Assembly (NCBI RefSeq): GCF_014217685.1
Contig: NZ_CP043653.1
Coordinates: 748,419 to 812,418 of the forward strand
Source of the DNA: Glaciihabitans sp. INWT7
Lineage (GTDB): Bacteria > Actinomycetota > Actinomycetes > Actinomycetales > Microbacteriaceae
Direction of reading: 5' to 3'
DNA: 64,000 nt
Positions 33,987 to 41,766 of this stretch are shown piece after piece. The notes under the pieces are model-generated. The model worked only from the letters and a program-made list of their open reading frames with translations, was not told the origin of the DNA and searched no databases. The stretch's first letter is position 1. Each line of letters opens with the position of its first letter. The position numbers were made by a program, and so were the translations under genes.

Positions 33987-34170
33987 ATCGGAACACCGCC
34001 CCAACTGCGCTATTCAGGCCCACAGCATCGGCTTAGCGTGTTATTTATTCCGTTTCGTGAGCTGACCCCGGAACCAGCGTCCAACAAACCGAAACGGACC
34101 CTAGTTGAACACGCGGATAGGGTCATGCTTTACGCCTGATTGGGGTATACCCCAGATGGATGGTATGGCG

Positions 34171-34728
34171 TTACTTTATTCCGGCAGAGAACCAGAGGGG
34201 ATCTGGACATGTCTTTGTCGCCTTCGCTGCCTTTGCTTGACTGTCCACTTGCCCGCCCAGCTGGGACCAAGCCCCCCACGCCTCCGCGGTACCGTAGTGA
34301 TCCGAGTAGACCTGTTCGCTCGGCGGCGGCTTTAGTGCGTAATGCAGCCGGGTCAGGCACTTGTAGGCCTCCACCTCGAGGTGGTACATCTGAACGATCT
34401 GACCAGGCGACAACGGCGGGGTCTTTCCACTCATAAATGGATCGAACTTATCAACACACTGAGTGATGGCCGCCTGCGTTGCTGTGAGCTGATCAGCCGT
34501 AAAAGACGGATGCTTCAAACCCCCGTCTGGCAACGCGGTAAACCCGGGGTATCCCGCTTCGCTCAAACAATCGGCCGTCTTTTGCGCCGCATCATAAAGC
34601 GAGGTTTGGTCTAAGGCTCTATAAGCGGTAGCCCATTTGGAGTCGATGCCTGGGGCTTGTGAACAGCCGGCTGTGGTGAGTGCAACTCCCAACAGAGCGA
34701 CCGATGCCAGAACCCTAATTTTTAACAT
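34171..34728 (-). CDS. lipoprotein of peptide locus 2
   Basis: 185 residues from ATG 34728 (MLKIRVLASVALLGVALTT), followed by lipobox TTAGC. The lipidated Cys is about residue 22, so the protein is anchored to the outer face of the membrane. The mature domain is helical with four further Cys (KTADCLSEAGYPG, TQCVDKF, EAYKCLTRLHYAL, KTCPDPLW). It is divergent from the secreted-peptide gene at 34817 with an 88-bp shared promoter region. An immunity or receptor role for the neighbouring peptide is an inference from position. Confidence 0.75.
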   Translation of the reverse strand: MLKIRVLASVALLGVALTTAGCSQAPGIDSKWATAYRALDQTSLYDAAQKTADCLSEAGYPGFTALPDGGLKHPSFTADQLTATQAAITQCVDKFDPFMSGKTPPLSPGQIVQMYHLEVEAYKCLTRLHYALKPPPSEQVYSDHYGTAEAWGAWSQLGGQVDSQAKAAKATKTCPDPLWFSAGIK

Positions 34729-34763
34729 TGACCTATTCAACTTAAATTAATTTGCTACTAAGA

Positions 34764-34793
34764 GTAGACAGCTCAGTCTACACTGACCCATAC
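34764..34793 (+). promoter_or_regulatory. promoter with palindrome over the -35 box
   Basis: TAGACA (34765-34770), 17-nt spacer, CATACT (34788-34793). The inverted repeat GTAGAC (34764-34769) / GTCTAC (34776-34781) covers the -35 box, a likely repressor site. It drives the secreted-peptide gene starting at 34817. Confidence 0.5.
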
Positions 34794-34816
34794 TAGGCAT
34801 TTTATTGGAAGAAATG

Positions 34817-35152
34817 ATGGGAAAAAAAGGGATGTTGAAAAGGAAGAATATAGCCCTCATCGCTGGGACCCTTGCGCTCGCGGCAGCAATCGGTGGGACA
34901 GCTCCAGCCTTCGCGGCGACTACGGGGAACTCATATGGGACTTGTGGAACAACGCGAATCTTAGTGACGCACGGGACCTTTGGAAGCGGTACTAATAACC
35001 TCTACGCGAGCCCGTATTCCGATCGATCCGCCGGAACAGGAGTGAGCTATGGGAGCGGAACGCACTATTTGGTGACCCCGTACCATGCAGGTTATTACTG
35101 GTTCAGTTACCCCACCTCCATTTCGAACACTGGACACACCTGCGAAACATAG
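34817..35152 (+). CDS. secreted small protein (peptide locus 2)
   Basis: 111 residues from ATG 34817, with GGAAG 5 nt upstream. An alternative start is ATG 34832, giving MLKRKNIALIAGTLALAAA directly. Signal peptide with cleavage after AFA. The mature part of about 75 residues is rich in Gly, Ser, Thr and Tyr, with only two Cys, near its two ends (GTCGTTRI and HTCET), probably one disulfide. The start region from 34831 (GATGTTGAAAAGGAAG) is identical for 16 nt with the start of the secreted protein at 33219. A strong terminator follows. The ABC genes at 35176-38050 converge on it. No known family recognised. Confidence 0.75.
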   Translation: MGKKGMLKRKNIALIAGTLALAAAIGGTAPAFAATTGNSYGTCGTTRILVTHGTFGSGTNNLYASPYSDRSAGTGVSYGSGTHYLVTPYHAGYYWFSYPTSISNTGHTCET

Positions 35153-35163
35153 GAACGTAAAAG

Positions 35164-35197
35164 GAATTGCGGGTGCTACGGCACCCGCAATTCTTTT
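35164..35197. terminator. bidirectional terminator
   Basis: GAATTGCGGGTGC (35164-35176), loop TACG, GCACCCGCAATTC (35181-35193), then TTTT: a 13-bp perfect stem. It ends the secreted-peptide gene on the plus strand. On the minus strand it overlaps the last codons of the FtsX-like permease (KELRVP and stop) and is followed by CTTTT. Confidence 0.92.
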
Positions 35198-36288
35198 AAC
35201 GGGTCTCTCCGCGCCGCTATGAACGCCGGCGCCAGCGAGCCAATAATCCCGGTGGCTAAGGCCAGGATTCCTATTGCCGCAATAAAATCGAACGTCGGTA
35301 GTGGATCCTTGGTCGCAACCAGCGCGCTGATAGCAAAACTGCTGCCTACGATGATCCCCACCGAGCTAAGTAGCGCAGTCTGTATGAGCAAGAGCAAAAC
35401 AATAAGACTCCGGGTGGCTCCGAGTGCCCTTCTTCTGCCAAAATCCTTCCGCCTTAACATGACGAACCCATATTGGACTATGGCGACGAGGAACCCAGTT
35501 ATGACCAAGACGGCTGAAACGAGGTTTCGGCCGAACCCCCCAAGTTGTGATTGCACGATATTTCTCAGAGCGGCGAGGCCAGCGCTTGTTGAGATATGAA
35601 TTTTTGCCGGTGCCGCTCCCTCGATCAGCGGGCGAATCGCTGACTCGACGGCGCCGACGCTGCCAGGCCGGGACGCCACCACTACTAGGACGCTAATTTC
35701 TTGTCCGCTCTCGACATTATTCAAATCACGCGGAACAAATGCGAGTGGTTCCAAAAATTTGAGAAACGACGGAACTGCAACGCTGTTGACCACGCTGAAG
35801 CTGCTTCCCGTTTCGGTTTCTACCCCACCCGTTTTTTCGGACATTCCGAGTTGCGTTAGTGCTTCTGAGGAGGCAAACGCACTTCCGGGTAGGGCCAGGG
35901 ATCCTCGGGGTAGGAGACGTTGCCAGTCATCGCCCCACGCAAGTCGCGTCGGCACCTTAGTCCCCCCGCGGATCGAGACATTCGACGCGTCATTCGCAGG
36001 GCCAACTGCCCCGAACCAGTCGATTCCCTCCAGTCGAGCAATGTCGCCAAGTACTCGGGGACTAATTCCAGCCCCAGGGTCCGCTCGCACAAGGATCGTC
36101 TTTGTACCGGCCGAATCGAGCGTGCCAATCACCGCATTTTCGGCGCCGGCCGCCTTTCCGGCAGTGAGAAGAATAGTGCTACACATCGCGGCGATAATCA
36201 CAATCGTCACGAAGGACATGGCTGCCTGGCTTCGAACAACCAGGAGCGCTTCGTAGACGATCGCGATACTTCGTCGATAAAGACTCAT
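35176..36288 (-). CDS. FtsX/MacB-like ABC permease (peptide locus 2)
   Basis: 370 residues with the MacB layout. An N-terminal helix (about 20-42) is followed by a large extracytoplasmic domain (about 43-255) and three C-terminal helices (FGRNLVSAVLVITGFLVAIV, LLLIQTALLSSVGIIVGSSF, IAAIGILALATGIIGSLAPA). RRKDFGRRRALGATRS between the helices is the conserved FtsX cytoplasmic loop. Its ATG overlaps the ATPase stop (ATGA). With the ATPase and the adaptor it forms a tripartite peptide or lipid exporter. Confidence 0.9.
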   Translation of the reverse strand: MSLYRRSIAIVYEALLVVRSQAAMSFVTIVIIAAMCSTILLTAGKAAGAENAVIGTLDSAGTKTILVRADPGAGISPRVLGDIARLEGIDWFGAVGPANDASNVSIRGGTKVPTRLAWGDDWQRLLPRGSLALPGSAFASSEALTQLGMSEKTGGVETETGSSFSVVNSVAVPSFLKFLEPLAFVPRDLNNVESGQEISVLVVVASRPGSVGAVESAIRPLIEGAAPAKIHISTSAGLAALRNIVQSQLGGFGRNLVSAVLVITGFLVAIVQYGFVMLRRKDFGRRRALGATRSLIVLLLLIQTALLSSVGIIVGSSFAISALVATKDPLPTFDFIAAIGILALATGIIGSLAPAFIAARRDPLKELRVP

Positions 36289-36923
36289 ATTTCAATTCTC
36301 CGATCGCACTGTGCCACGAGGTTCGGATCATGAGTCGCGACGATAACCGTTGAACCCGAATTGGCCTGGCCTCGAAAGGCTTCCATCACGACGGCAGAAG
36401 AAACAGCGTCGAGATTCCCAGTGGGCTCATCGGCGAGGATGATTTTCGGATCGTTCAGGAGCGCCCTACATAGAGCGATCCGCTGCGCCTGGCCCCCGGA
36501 CACCTGACCGGGTTTGTGGCTTGCGCGCAATGCGACTCCGAATTGTTCCATCAGTTCCAGCGCACGAACTTTTGAACGTGACAGGGACTCTTGTCGGTAC
36601 ATCGATGATTCGATCACGTTGTCCAGCACAGTACGCGTAGGGTCCAACGCTGCGTCCTGAAATACGAAGCCAAACAGAAATGCTCGCAACCGCGCACGCT
36701 CCGCATCTTTCAGCTCGCTGGCTGCTCGACCATCCACCAACACGACCCCCGACCGGGGTTTTATCATCAGTCCGAGAATGTACAAGAGCGTGGATTTTCC
36801 TCTGCCAGACGGACCAGTTATTGCGATAATTTCTCCTGCGAAAAAATCCCCATTCCAATCGCTCAGAACGCTCGACCCTTGCCCGTACCCAAATTCCAGC
36901 CCACGCACGCTAACCAATGACAC
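36285..36923 (-). CDS. LolD/MacB-type ABC ATPase (peptide locus 2)
   Basis: 212 residues from GTG 36923. Walker A ITGPSGRGKSTLL, Q loop FGFVFQDAALDP, signature VSGGQAQRIALCRAL, Walker B IILADEPTGNLD and H loop VIVATHDPNLVAQC are all present. The EPTGNLD form marks the MacB/LolD subfamily that works with FtsX-type permeases. It is joined to both neighbours by overlaps (TAGTG upstream, ATGA downstream). Confidence 0.95.
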   Translation of the reverse strand: MSLVSVRGLEFGYGQGSSVLSDWNGDFFAGEIIAITGPSGRGKSTLLYILGLMIKPRSGVVLVDGRAASELKDAERARLRAFLFGFVFQDAALDPTRTVLDNVIESSMYRQESLSRSKVRALELMEQFGVALRASHKPGQVSGGQAQRIALCRALLNDPKIILADEPTGNLDAVSSAVVMEAFRGQANSGSTVIVATHDPNLVAQCDRRIEI

Positions 36924-38050
36924 TATTTTGTACGATCCGTTGTCGCTGGCACTCTCACTCTTAGACCTTCTGGTGGTCCTGAAATCGCAGACATGCCTCC
37001 CGCCGTGGCGAGAAGCTTTGCTGAGTGACGAACCCCATCGTCGCTAACAACAAAGACTTTGCCCGCCGCGTCGGACGTGAGGGCAGACGTTGGCACCACA
37101 AGTCCTTCGACGGTCTTTGTAGTGATTACTTTCGAAGGAAGTAGCGTCCGACCCACCGTGGGGACTTGATCGCATTGATCCAAGCAAATGCTGCTGTTCC
37201 CTTCGCCGCCTAGGATCAGAGTTACACCTCCGTCGGCGTCGACTGTTTGTTCTCCGACGATCGCTTTCCACGATGCGGCGCCACTCGAAATTTCCACTTG
37301 CGTTCCCTTCGGAATTAGCGAGGACTGTTCCGCGGAAACTGCCAACGAAAAGGCGGGCGTCGAGGAAAGCGCGGCAACTACTTGCTCACCCCCTGAAAGC
37401 TGAGCGCCACGAAACACTTTCGTTGGATCGAGCGTAATTCGTGCGGGTAGTGATGGAACGTATATAACGTCGCCCGGACGGACAATGCCATCCACTGCCA
37501 CCCCAAGCGACTTCTGCCAGACTTTCACGGCCGACAAGGTCGTGCGATCGAAGATGCCCTTGGGGGAGCCCGCGTAAGTTCCCAGGGTGGCCAGAAAGCG
37601 TTGAAGCTGTGCGACGTCTTCTCCTCTTGCACCGAGCGTTAGTGGTTCGAACGCGGGTATCTCTCCTTGAGCTAGCACAGTAGGTCGGAGGTTGACGGTG
37701 TATAAAGTTGCGCCGGTCGAGAGGGTTTGTCCTGGCTCAGCGCTGACGGTTGTCACCGTTCCGCCGGCGAGATTCGTGCCGACGTTCGTAGAACTCCATT
37801 GGGCGGCAACGTTGAGCGCAATGCTGAATCCCACTTCGCCGCGAGTTACCCGTGCTAAAGCATATTTCTCCGTGGCAATCGGATTCTTTAACGGCGTTAA
37901 AACCCGAGCGCTTGCCCAACCAATCGATGCGCCGGCGCCCAGCAAGACAATAACTATTCCGGCCGCCATTAGGAATCGTTTTCGACGAGGCGGATCAAAC
38001 TTCCCTGAACCCTCCGGCTGAAGGTCTGTCCGCTTCTGACTTGGCTTCAT
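36923..38050 (-). CDS. membrane-fusion/adaptor protein with peptidoglycan-binding domain
   Basis: 375 residues. A basic N-terminus and one helix (LMAAGIVIVLLGAGASIGWA, about 27-46) are followed by an HlyD-like lipoyl half (VTTVSAEPGQTLSTGATLYTV). A PG_binding_1-type repeat comes next (LTLGARGEDVAQLQRFLATLG, IFDRTTLSAVKVWQKSLGVAVDG), then a beta-barrel and C-terminal domain. In Gram-positive MacAB-like systems the adaptor bridges membrane and wall. It is the first gene of the operon adaptor-ATPase-permease that faces the secreted-peptide gene. Confidence 0.9.
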   Translation of the reverse strand: MKPSQKRTDLQPEGSGKFDPPRRKRFLMAAGIVIVLLGAGASIGWASARVLTPLKNPIATEKYALARVTRGEVGFSIALNVAAQWSSTNVGTNLAGGTVTTVSAEPGQTLSTGATLYTVNLRPTVLAQGEIPAFEPLTLGARGEDVAQLQRFLATLGTYAGSPKGIFDRTTLSAVKVWQKSLGVAVDGIVRPGDVIYVPSLPARITLDPTKVFRGAQLSGGEQVVAALSSTPAFSLAVSAEQSSLIPKGTQVEISSGAASWKAIVGEQTVDADGGVTLILGGEGNSSICLDQCDQVPTVGRTLLPSKVITTKTVEGLVVPTSALTSDAAGKVFVVSDDGVRHSAKLLATAGGMSAISGPPEGLRVRVPATTDRTK

Positions 38051-38490
38051 GCGTCAATCATCCCCGATTTGCGGTCGCGCGAGTTGAGCACTCGTGCAGT
38101 GGCAGCCCGGAGGTGGTCAGGCGCGATCGCTGCTTTTGTGGTCAAGCTCTCGGGCGTCCGGTTTTCGCAGCTCTGCCGGCATGGGCCCACCATGAGGCGC
38201 GGATGACCCGCCAGCACATCACCGGGTAGAGCTAAGAGGCAGAAGCTGAGCGCTCTCTGTCCGCTCCGCGGTGCTGTCTTTTGAGCAACTGTGTTGCTTT
38301 TCGTCTGGGGGATTATTCACTGCGGGATCCCGGCGTCAAGCCGTCGTCACAGTTTCGGCAACAAGTGACTCCTCCGCTGCGCTCCTCCGCAACTTCTTGC
38401 CTGCCAACCGTTCCTTGGGGCGTGACCCCGGTACCCCTTTCGTGAGGGCGGAAGAACCGCCGAAAGGCAAAAAAATTGGAGGAGAGAGAA
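38051..38490. other. gene-free interval
   Basis: No intact gene is supported; a plus-strand frame around 38271-38627 is out of phase with the next gene and lacks family features. The interval should contain the promoters for the divergent adaptor operon and the gene at 38491. The SD GGAGGAGAG at 38478-38486 belongs to the latter. Confidence 0.5.
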
Positions 38491-39024
38491 ATGACCGATT
38501 ACATCAGTACCAAGGACACCGCCAAGTTGGTTCGCGGGGCATTGAAGAGCGCATTTCCTGGTGTGAAGTTCAGCGTGCGGATGAGCTCCGGCACCGCGTC
38601 CGCGTGGATGCGTGTCCAATGGGATGACGGCCCCACAACTCGCGAAGTTGACGCGATCACTACCCGTTTTGAGGGTCGGAAGTTCAACAGCATGACCGAC
38701 GGTTACGACGACGCCGGAACCGTGCTCGTCGCCGGTCAGGGGGATCAGATGCCCCGCGAGATCCGGTACTCGTGCGACGGGATCAACACTCAACGCGACT
38801 ACACCGCCGCCGGGTACGCAGCTGCACAAAAGATCATCAGCACCGACAGCGACCACAAAGACCTCGTGCTCTTCACCGCCGAGGGCGAGAAGGTCGCCGG
38901 GGCAGTGTTACCCGCCTCGATCTACGCAAACGGGCATTACCACGACTACATTTACAGCCCCGAAAGTATTGCTCAGGCGATCCTCCATCACGTGAATCTT
39001 TGCACCGTACGGGCGAGCAAGTGA
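38491..39024 (+). CDS. LPD29-domain protein
   Basis: 177 residues from ATG 38491, with GGAGGAGAG upstream. The first 75 residues (STKDTAKLVRGALKSAFPG, VKFSVRMSSGTASAWMRVQW, DGPTTREVDAITTRFEG) match the large polyvalent protein-associated domain 29, also found in plasmid and phage proteins. The C-terminal half is not recognised. Role unknown, typical of mobile-element cargo. The next gene starts 12 nt after its stop. Confidence 0.7.
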   Translation: MTDYISTKDTAKLVRGALKSAFPGVKFSVRMSSGTASAWMRVQWDDGPTTREVDAITTRFEGRKFNSMTDGYDDAGTVLVAGQGDQMPREIRYSCDGINTQRDYTAAGYAAAQKIISTDSDHKDLVLFTAEGEKVAGAVLPASIYANGHYHDYIYSPESIAQAILHHVNLCTVRASK

Positions 39025-39035
39025 GGGGCGTGACG

Positions 39036-39359
39036 ATGACAACTGAACGTGACCGGGCCGCTGACCTCGCTACTGATCCGGCGACCGTTGCCCGCCACAT
39101 CGAGACGTGCGCCCGGAGGATTCGTTTCCGTCTCCGGATCCTCAGCGGTCACGGCTTCACGGTTGGGCATGGTCGCAACCCGCTGGGGCCGGAATGGTAC
39201 GCCGAACAACACGCCGCACTGGATGACTTCGCCGCGCAACGCACCTACTGGGAAAGCATCAGGGACCAGCAAGCCGCAGAGGCCCACCCGGCGCCAGAGG
39301 GGGAGTACATCGTGCCGGTGGATCCGATGGACGATTTACAGTGCGACAGCTGCCAGTAG
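39036..39359 (+). CDS. hypothetical protein with C-terminal CxxC
   Basis: 107 residues from ATG 39036 (MTTERDRAADLATDPATVA). A helical, Arg-rich body (HIETCARRIRFRLRILSGHGF, EQHAALDDFAAQRTYWESIRD) is followed by an acidic tail and the final LQCDSCQ, a possible metal-binding or redox pair. No family recognised. It is co-directional with the LPD29 gene 12 nt upstream. Confidence 0.6.
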   Translation: MTTERDRAADLATDPATVARHIETCARRIRFRLRILSGHGFTVGHGRNPLGPEWYAEQHAALDDFAAQRTYWESIRDQQAAEAHPAPEGEYIVPVDPMDDLQCDSCQ

Positions 39360-39372
39360 TCAGGTGCACACA

Positions 39373-39426
39373 AATACCCCCTATTGTTTGCTAGGGGGGT
39401 ATTGCATTGCACCGCTAGGGGGGAGT
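39373..39426. promoter_or_regulatory. repeated operator upstream of hicAB
   Basis: Three related half-sites: AATACCCCCTA (39373-39383) is the inverse of TAGGGGGGTATT (39392-39403), and TAGGGGGGAGT (39416-39426) repeats the latter directly at 24-bp spacing. They end 12 nt before hicA, matching an autoregulated HicB site. Confidence 0.6.
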
Positions 39427-39437
39427 AGCATAGAGTT

Positions 39438-39647
39438 GTGACCAAGCCGCAGAAGTACCGCGATGTGACGAAGTTTCTCCGCTCGAAGGGCTGGGATTTC
39501 AAGCGACAGACGGGAAGCCATGAAGTGTGGGGGCCAGCAGACGGTAGCCAAAGCTTCTCGCTTGTTGAGCACCACGGCGAGGTTTCGACAGGTGTTGTCA
39601 GGCAGCTACAGCGGCTGTTCTCGGACACTCCGAGCAAATGGAATTGA
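39438..39647 (+). CDS. hicA: HicA-family mRNA interferase toxin
   Basis: 69 residues from GTG 39438. The dsRBD-like HicA fold is clear: YRDVTKFLRSKGWDFKRQTGSHEVW, with the catalytic His in GSHEVW, and VEHHGEVSTGVVRQL. HicA cleaves mRNA and is neutralised by HicB, encoded 13 nt downstream. The toxin-first order is usual for hicAB. Confidence 0.9.
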   Translation: MTKPQKYRDVTKFLRSKGWDFKRQTGSHEVWGPADGSQSFSLVEHHGEVSTGVVRQLQRLFSDTPSKWN

Positions 39648-39660
39648 GAGGATCACGGGC

Positions 39661-40119
39661 ATGAGCGAATTCACCCCCCGCGCCCTAGAGGCGATCGCCT
39701 ATCGCGACGGCGGCAAGTGGTGGACCATCGAAATTCCCGAACTCGACACCCCCGGCCCAGAAGGCAAAACCAACCGTGCGATCGGCGGCGCTGTTTCGTT
39801 GCGAGAACTCGAAACGGCAGCCCGCGACCTTGCCGCCGTATGGCTCGACGTGGACGTTAACGACGTAGCGGTAACCGTTCGAATTGTTATTCCGGCCGAG
39901 GTGCAAAAGCTTTGGGACGACGGCAGCGCCGCCGAGATAACGGCGCGCGAATCCGTGCAGCAAGCGGCACTCTTGCGCCGGGATGCCGTGCGCGCTCTGC
40001 GCAATGACGGGTACACCTTCGACGCCGCAGCGGCAGCGCTCGGGGTCTCCCGTCAGCGTGTGCAGCAACTAGCCAACATCGACCCCGCCGCCCTGGCCAA
40101 AGAACGCACCAACGTCTAA
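39661..40119 (+). CDS. hicB: HicB-family antitoxin with C-terminal HTH
   Basis: 152 residues from ATG 39661. The N-terminal part (LEAIAYRDGGKWWTIEIPELD, GAVSLRELETAARDLAAVWLD) is the partly degraded RNase H-like HicB fold. The C-terminal 50 residues hold an HTH (DGYTFDAAAAALGVSRQRVQQL) for DNA binding. It should bind HicA and repress from the repeat at 39373-39426. Confidence 0.85.
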   Translation: MSEFTPRALEAIAYRDGGKWWTIEIPELDTPGPEGKTNRAIGGAVSLRELETAARDLAAVWLDVDVNDVAVTVRIVIPAEVQKLWDDGSAAEITARESVQQAALLRRDAVRALRNDGYTFDAAAAALGVSRQRVQQLANIDPAALAKERTNV

Positions 40120-40122
40120 CCC

Positions 40123-40620
40123 GTGCGCACCAGCGAGCAAGAACGCTTCTGGGCGCACGTCGTAAAAGGGCCCGCCCAAGAGGATTGTTGGATATGGACC
40201 GGCGCTATAGCTGATGACGGCTACGGCAGGTTTTGGATCAAAGACGGCGACGGTCAGAAGGTCGTTCGCCCGCAGCGGTTCGCGTACCAGCTCGCGACCG
40301 GCCTGCAGCTGCCCGAGTACGTTCTGCTGATGCACTCGTGCGACGTGCCGATATGCGTGCACGCCGTGTAAGATCCGGCAGAGACTTATTTGGTGGAGGG
40401 CACCCACCGCACCAATATGCTCGACCGGGCCCAAAAAAACCGCCACGCTAACCGATGGTCAACACTCGGTTCCAACGGCCTGGCACGGGCAGAACGAGCG
40501 CAACGCTCACGTGACTTACGAGATGTAATCCTGACCCATGGTTGGAGTCCCGAACGCATGAGCGCCGCCCTGGCTGGTGGAAACACACCCCCGGCTGTTC
40601 TAACCGACTCGAAACCTAAC
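40123..40620 (+). pseudogene. HNH endonuclease-like gene with internal TAA
   Basis: From GTG 40123: EQERFWAHVVKGPAQEDCWIWTGAI, YGRFWIKDGDGQ, RFAYQLATG, LLMHSCDVPICVHA. This is the start of a mobile-element HNH protein. A TAA at 40369-40371 stops it right after CVHAV. The same frame then continues with the expected DPAETYLVEGTHRTNMLDRAQKN, which is the second half of the HNH motif region. One nonsense change therefore inactivates it. The original stop is not clear, as the frame runs on into the antisense of the next gene. Confidence 0.75.
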
Positions 40621-40622
40621 GG

Positions 40623-40985
40623 CTACAACTTGACCGCGACGTTTTCGCTGACCGCTGCTGTCACCGGAGCGGCGCGTTTTACGTCTCGTGTTGTGATGCC
40701 GAGACGATCCGCAACCTCTGTGCGCGGCGCACCGAGTTCGAGCATGGCTACGATCACGGCGTCAGCTTTTGCTCGTGCGTCCGCGCTGAGCTGTAGGCCG
40801 CGTTCGCGTGCGGCAGCTATCTCCTTTTCAACTGTGGCTTCTATGCCCTCGATTGAGTCGGAAGCAACAAAGTAATCAACGGCGAGCTGTTCGAGCTGAT
40901 CCTGCTTCTCACGGTACTCCGCCGCTTTTTCACGTGCGCGCTGCCGTGCCGCGGTCTGCTTACCGGACTTGCGAAGTTCAGCCAT
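40623..40985 (-). CDS. hypothetical helical protein with HTH
   Basis: 120 residues from ATG 40985 (AGGGG 7 nt upstream; ATG 40991 is an alternative). A long Lys/Arg/Glu-rich helix (KQTAARQRAREKAAEYREKQD) leads to AVDYFVASDSIEGIEATVEKE and a C-terminal HTH (APRTEVADRLGITTRDVKRA). Probably a DNA-binding accessory protein of the element. Family not recognised. It lies directly downstream of, and antisense to, the end of the HNH remnant. Confidence 0.65.
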   Translation of the reverse strand: MAELRKSGKQTAARQRAREKAAEYREKQDQLEQLAVDYFVASDSIEGIEATVEKEIAAARERGLQLSADARAKADAVIVAMLELGAPRTEVADRLGITTRDVKRAAPVTAAVSENVAVKL

Positions 40986-41285
40986 ACCCATGCCCCCTAT
41001 TTGCGTGGTGACAAGTATGCACCGACACTCACCCGATGGAACACGCGAGGTTGGGAAGATCCACCGGCGAGTGGCGGGTCCGCCGGATCGAGACTGGCTC
41101 GGCTGTTGGTTCTCGACCGCCGTTCACTGCACTGCCCTCATTCTTCGGTCCGCTCCGTTCACCCCCCCGGTCTCACACCACAGCCGCGGTCACTTCCGTT
41201 CCTGGCCTCCCTCACTCCTCATTCTTCGTCACTCAATCTGTCACACCTCTGGCATTAGTGATGATCGAGGTAAGCTGACCGCGTG

Positions 41286-41738
41286 ATGACCTTGCATATC
41301 CTCTCCGCGGGAGACGGGTATGCGTACTACACCAGCGAGACTGAGACAGGGGATGTGAAGCGCGAAGCCGGTCGCGAGCTGGGCGACTATTACACCGATG
41401 ACGGCAACCCGCCCGGTGTGTGGGTTGGGTCCGGTATCAACGCTTTAGGCGTCTCGGGGATGGTCACTGAAACCCAGATGAAGGCACTGTTTGGTGAGGG
41501 CTTACACCCCAACGCGGAACAGATGATCGCCGCAGCTCAGGATGCCGGGATGAGCGCAGACCGGGCATTAGAGTCCGCAAAGCTCGGCCGCAGCTACTAC
41601 GCATACAGCCAGGGCACGACCGTGTTGCGGGAGAAGATCGAGACCGGTTACGGGGATTTCACCCGGATAAACCACCGCGAACCTAACGCCGACGAGCGCC
41701 GCCTAATCCGGGTGCGTGAGGGCGCGCAGGCGTTCTGA
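41286..41738 (+). pseudogene. MobF (TrwC-type) conjugative relaxase, N-terminal fragment
   Basis: Starts at ATG 41286 (GTG 41283 alternative) with TLHILSAGDGYAYYTSETE, the tyrosine-rich start of TrwC relaxases. DYYTDDGNPPGVWVGSGINALG and MKALFGEGLHPNAEQMI follow. The protein stops after about 150 residues because the second IS3 begins here: the TGA is the first three bases of the IS inverted repeat. The HxHxH metal site and helicase part are absent. The rest of the gene is not found on the far side of the IS. Confidence 0.88.
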
Positions 41739-41766
41739 ACCGCTCTGAGTTTGATGGAGACTCGCG

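Noticed and set aside
34817-35152. Lactococcin-972-type bacteriocin
   Set aside because: Size and Sec signal fit, but the typical Trp/Tyr/His pattern of that family was not found and the linked exporter is MacAB-like rather than the usual lactococcin-972 partner.
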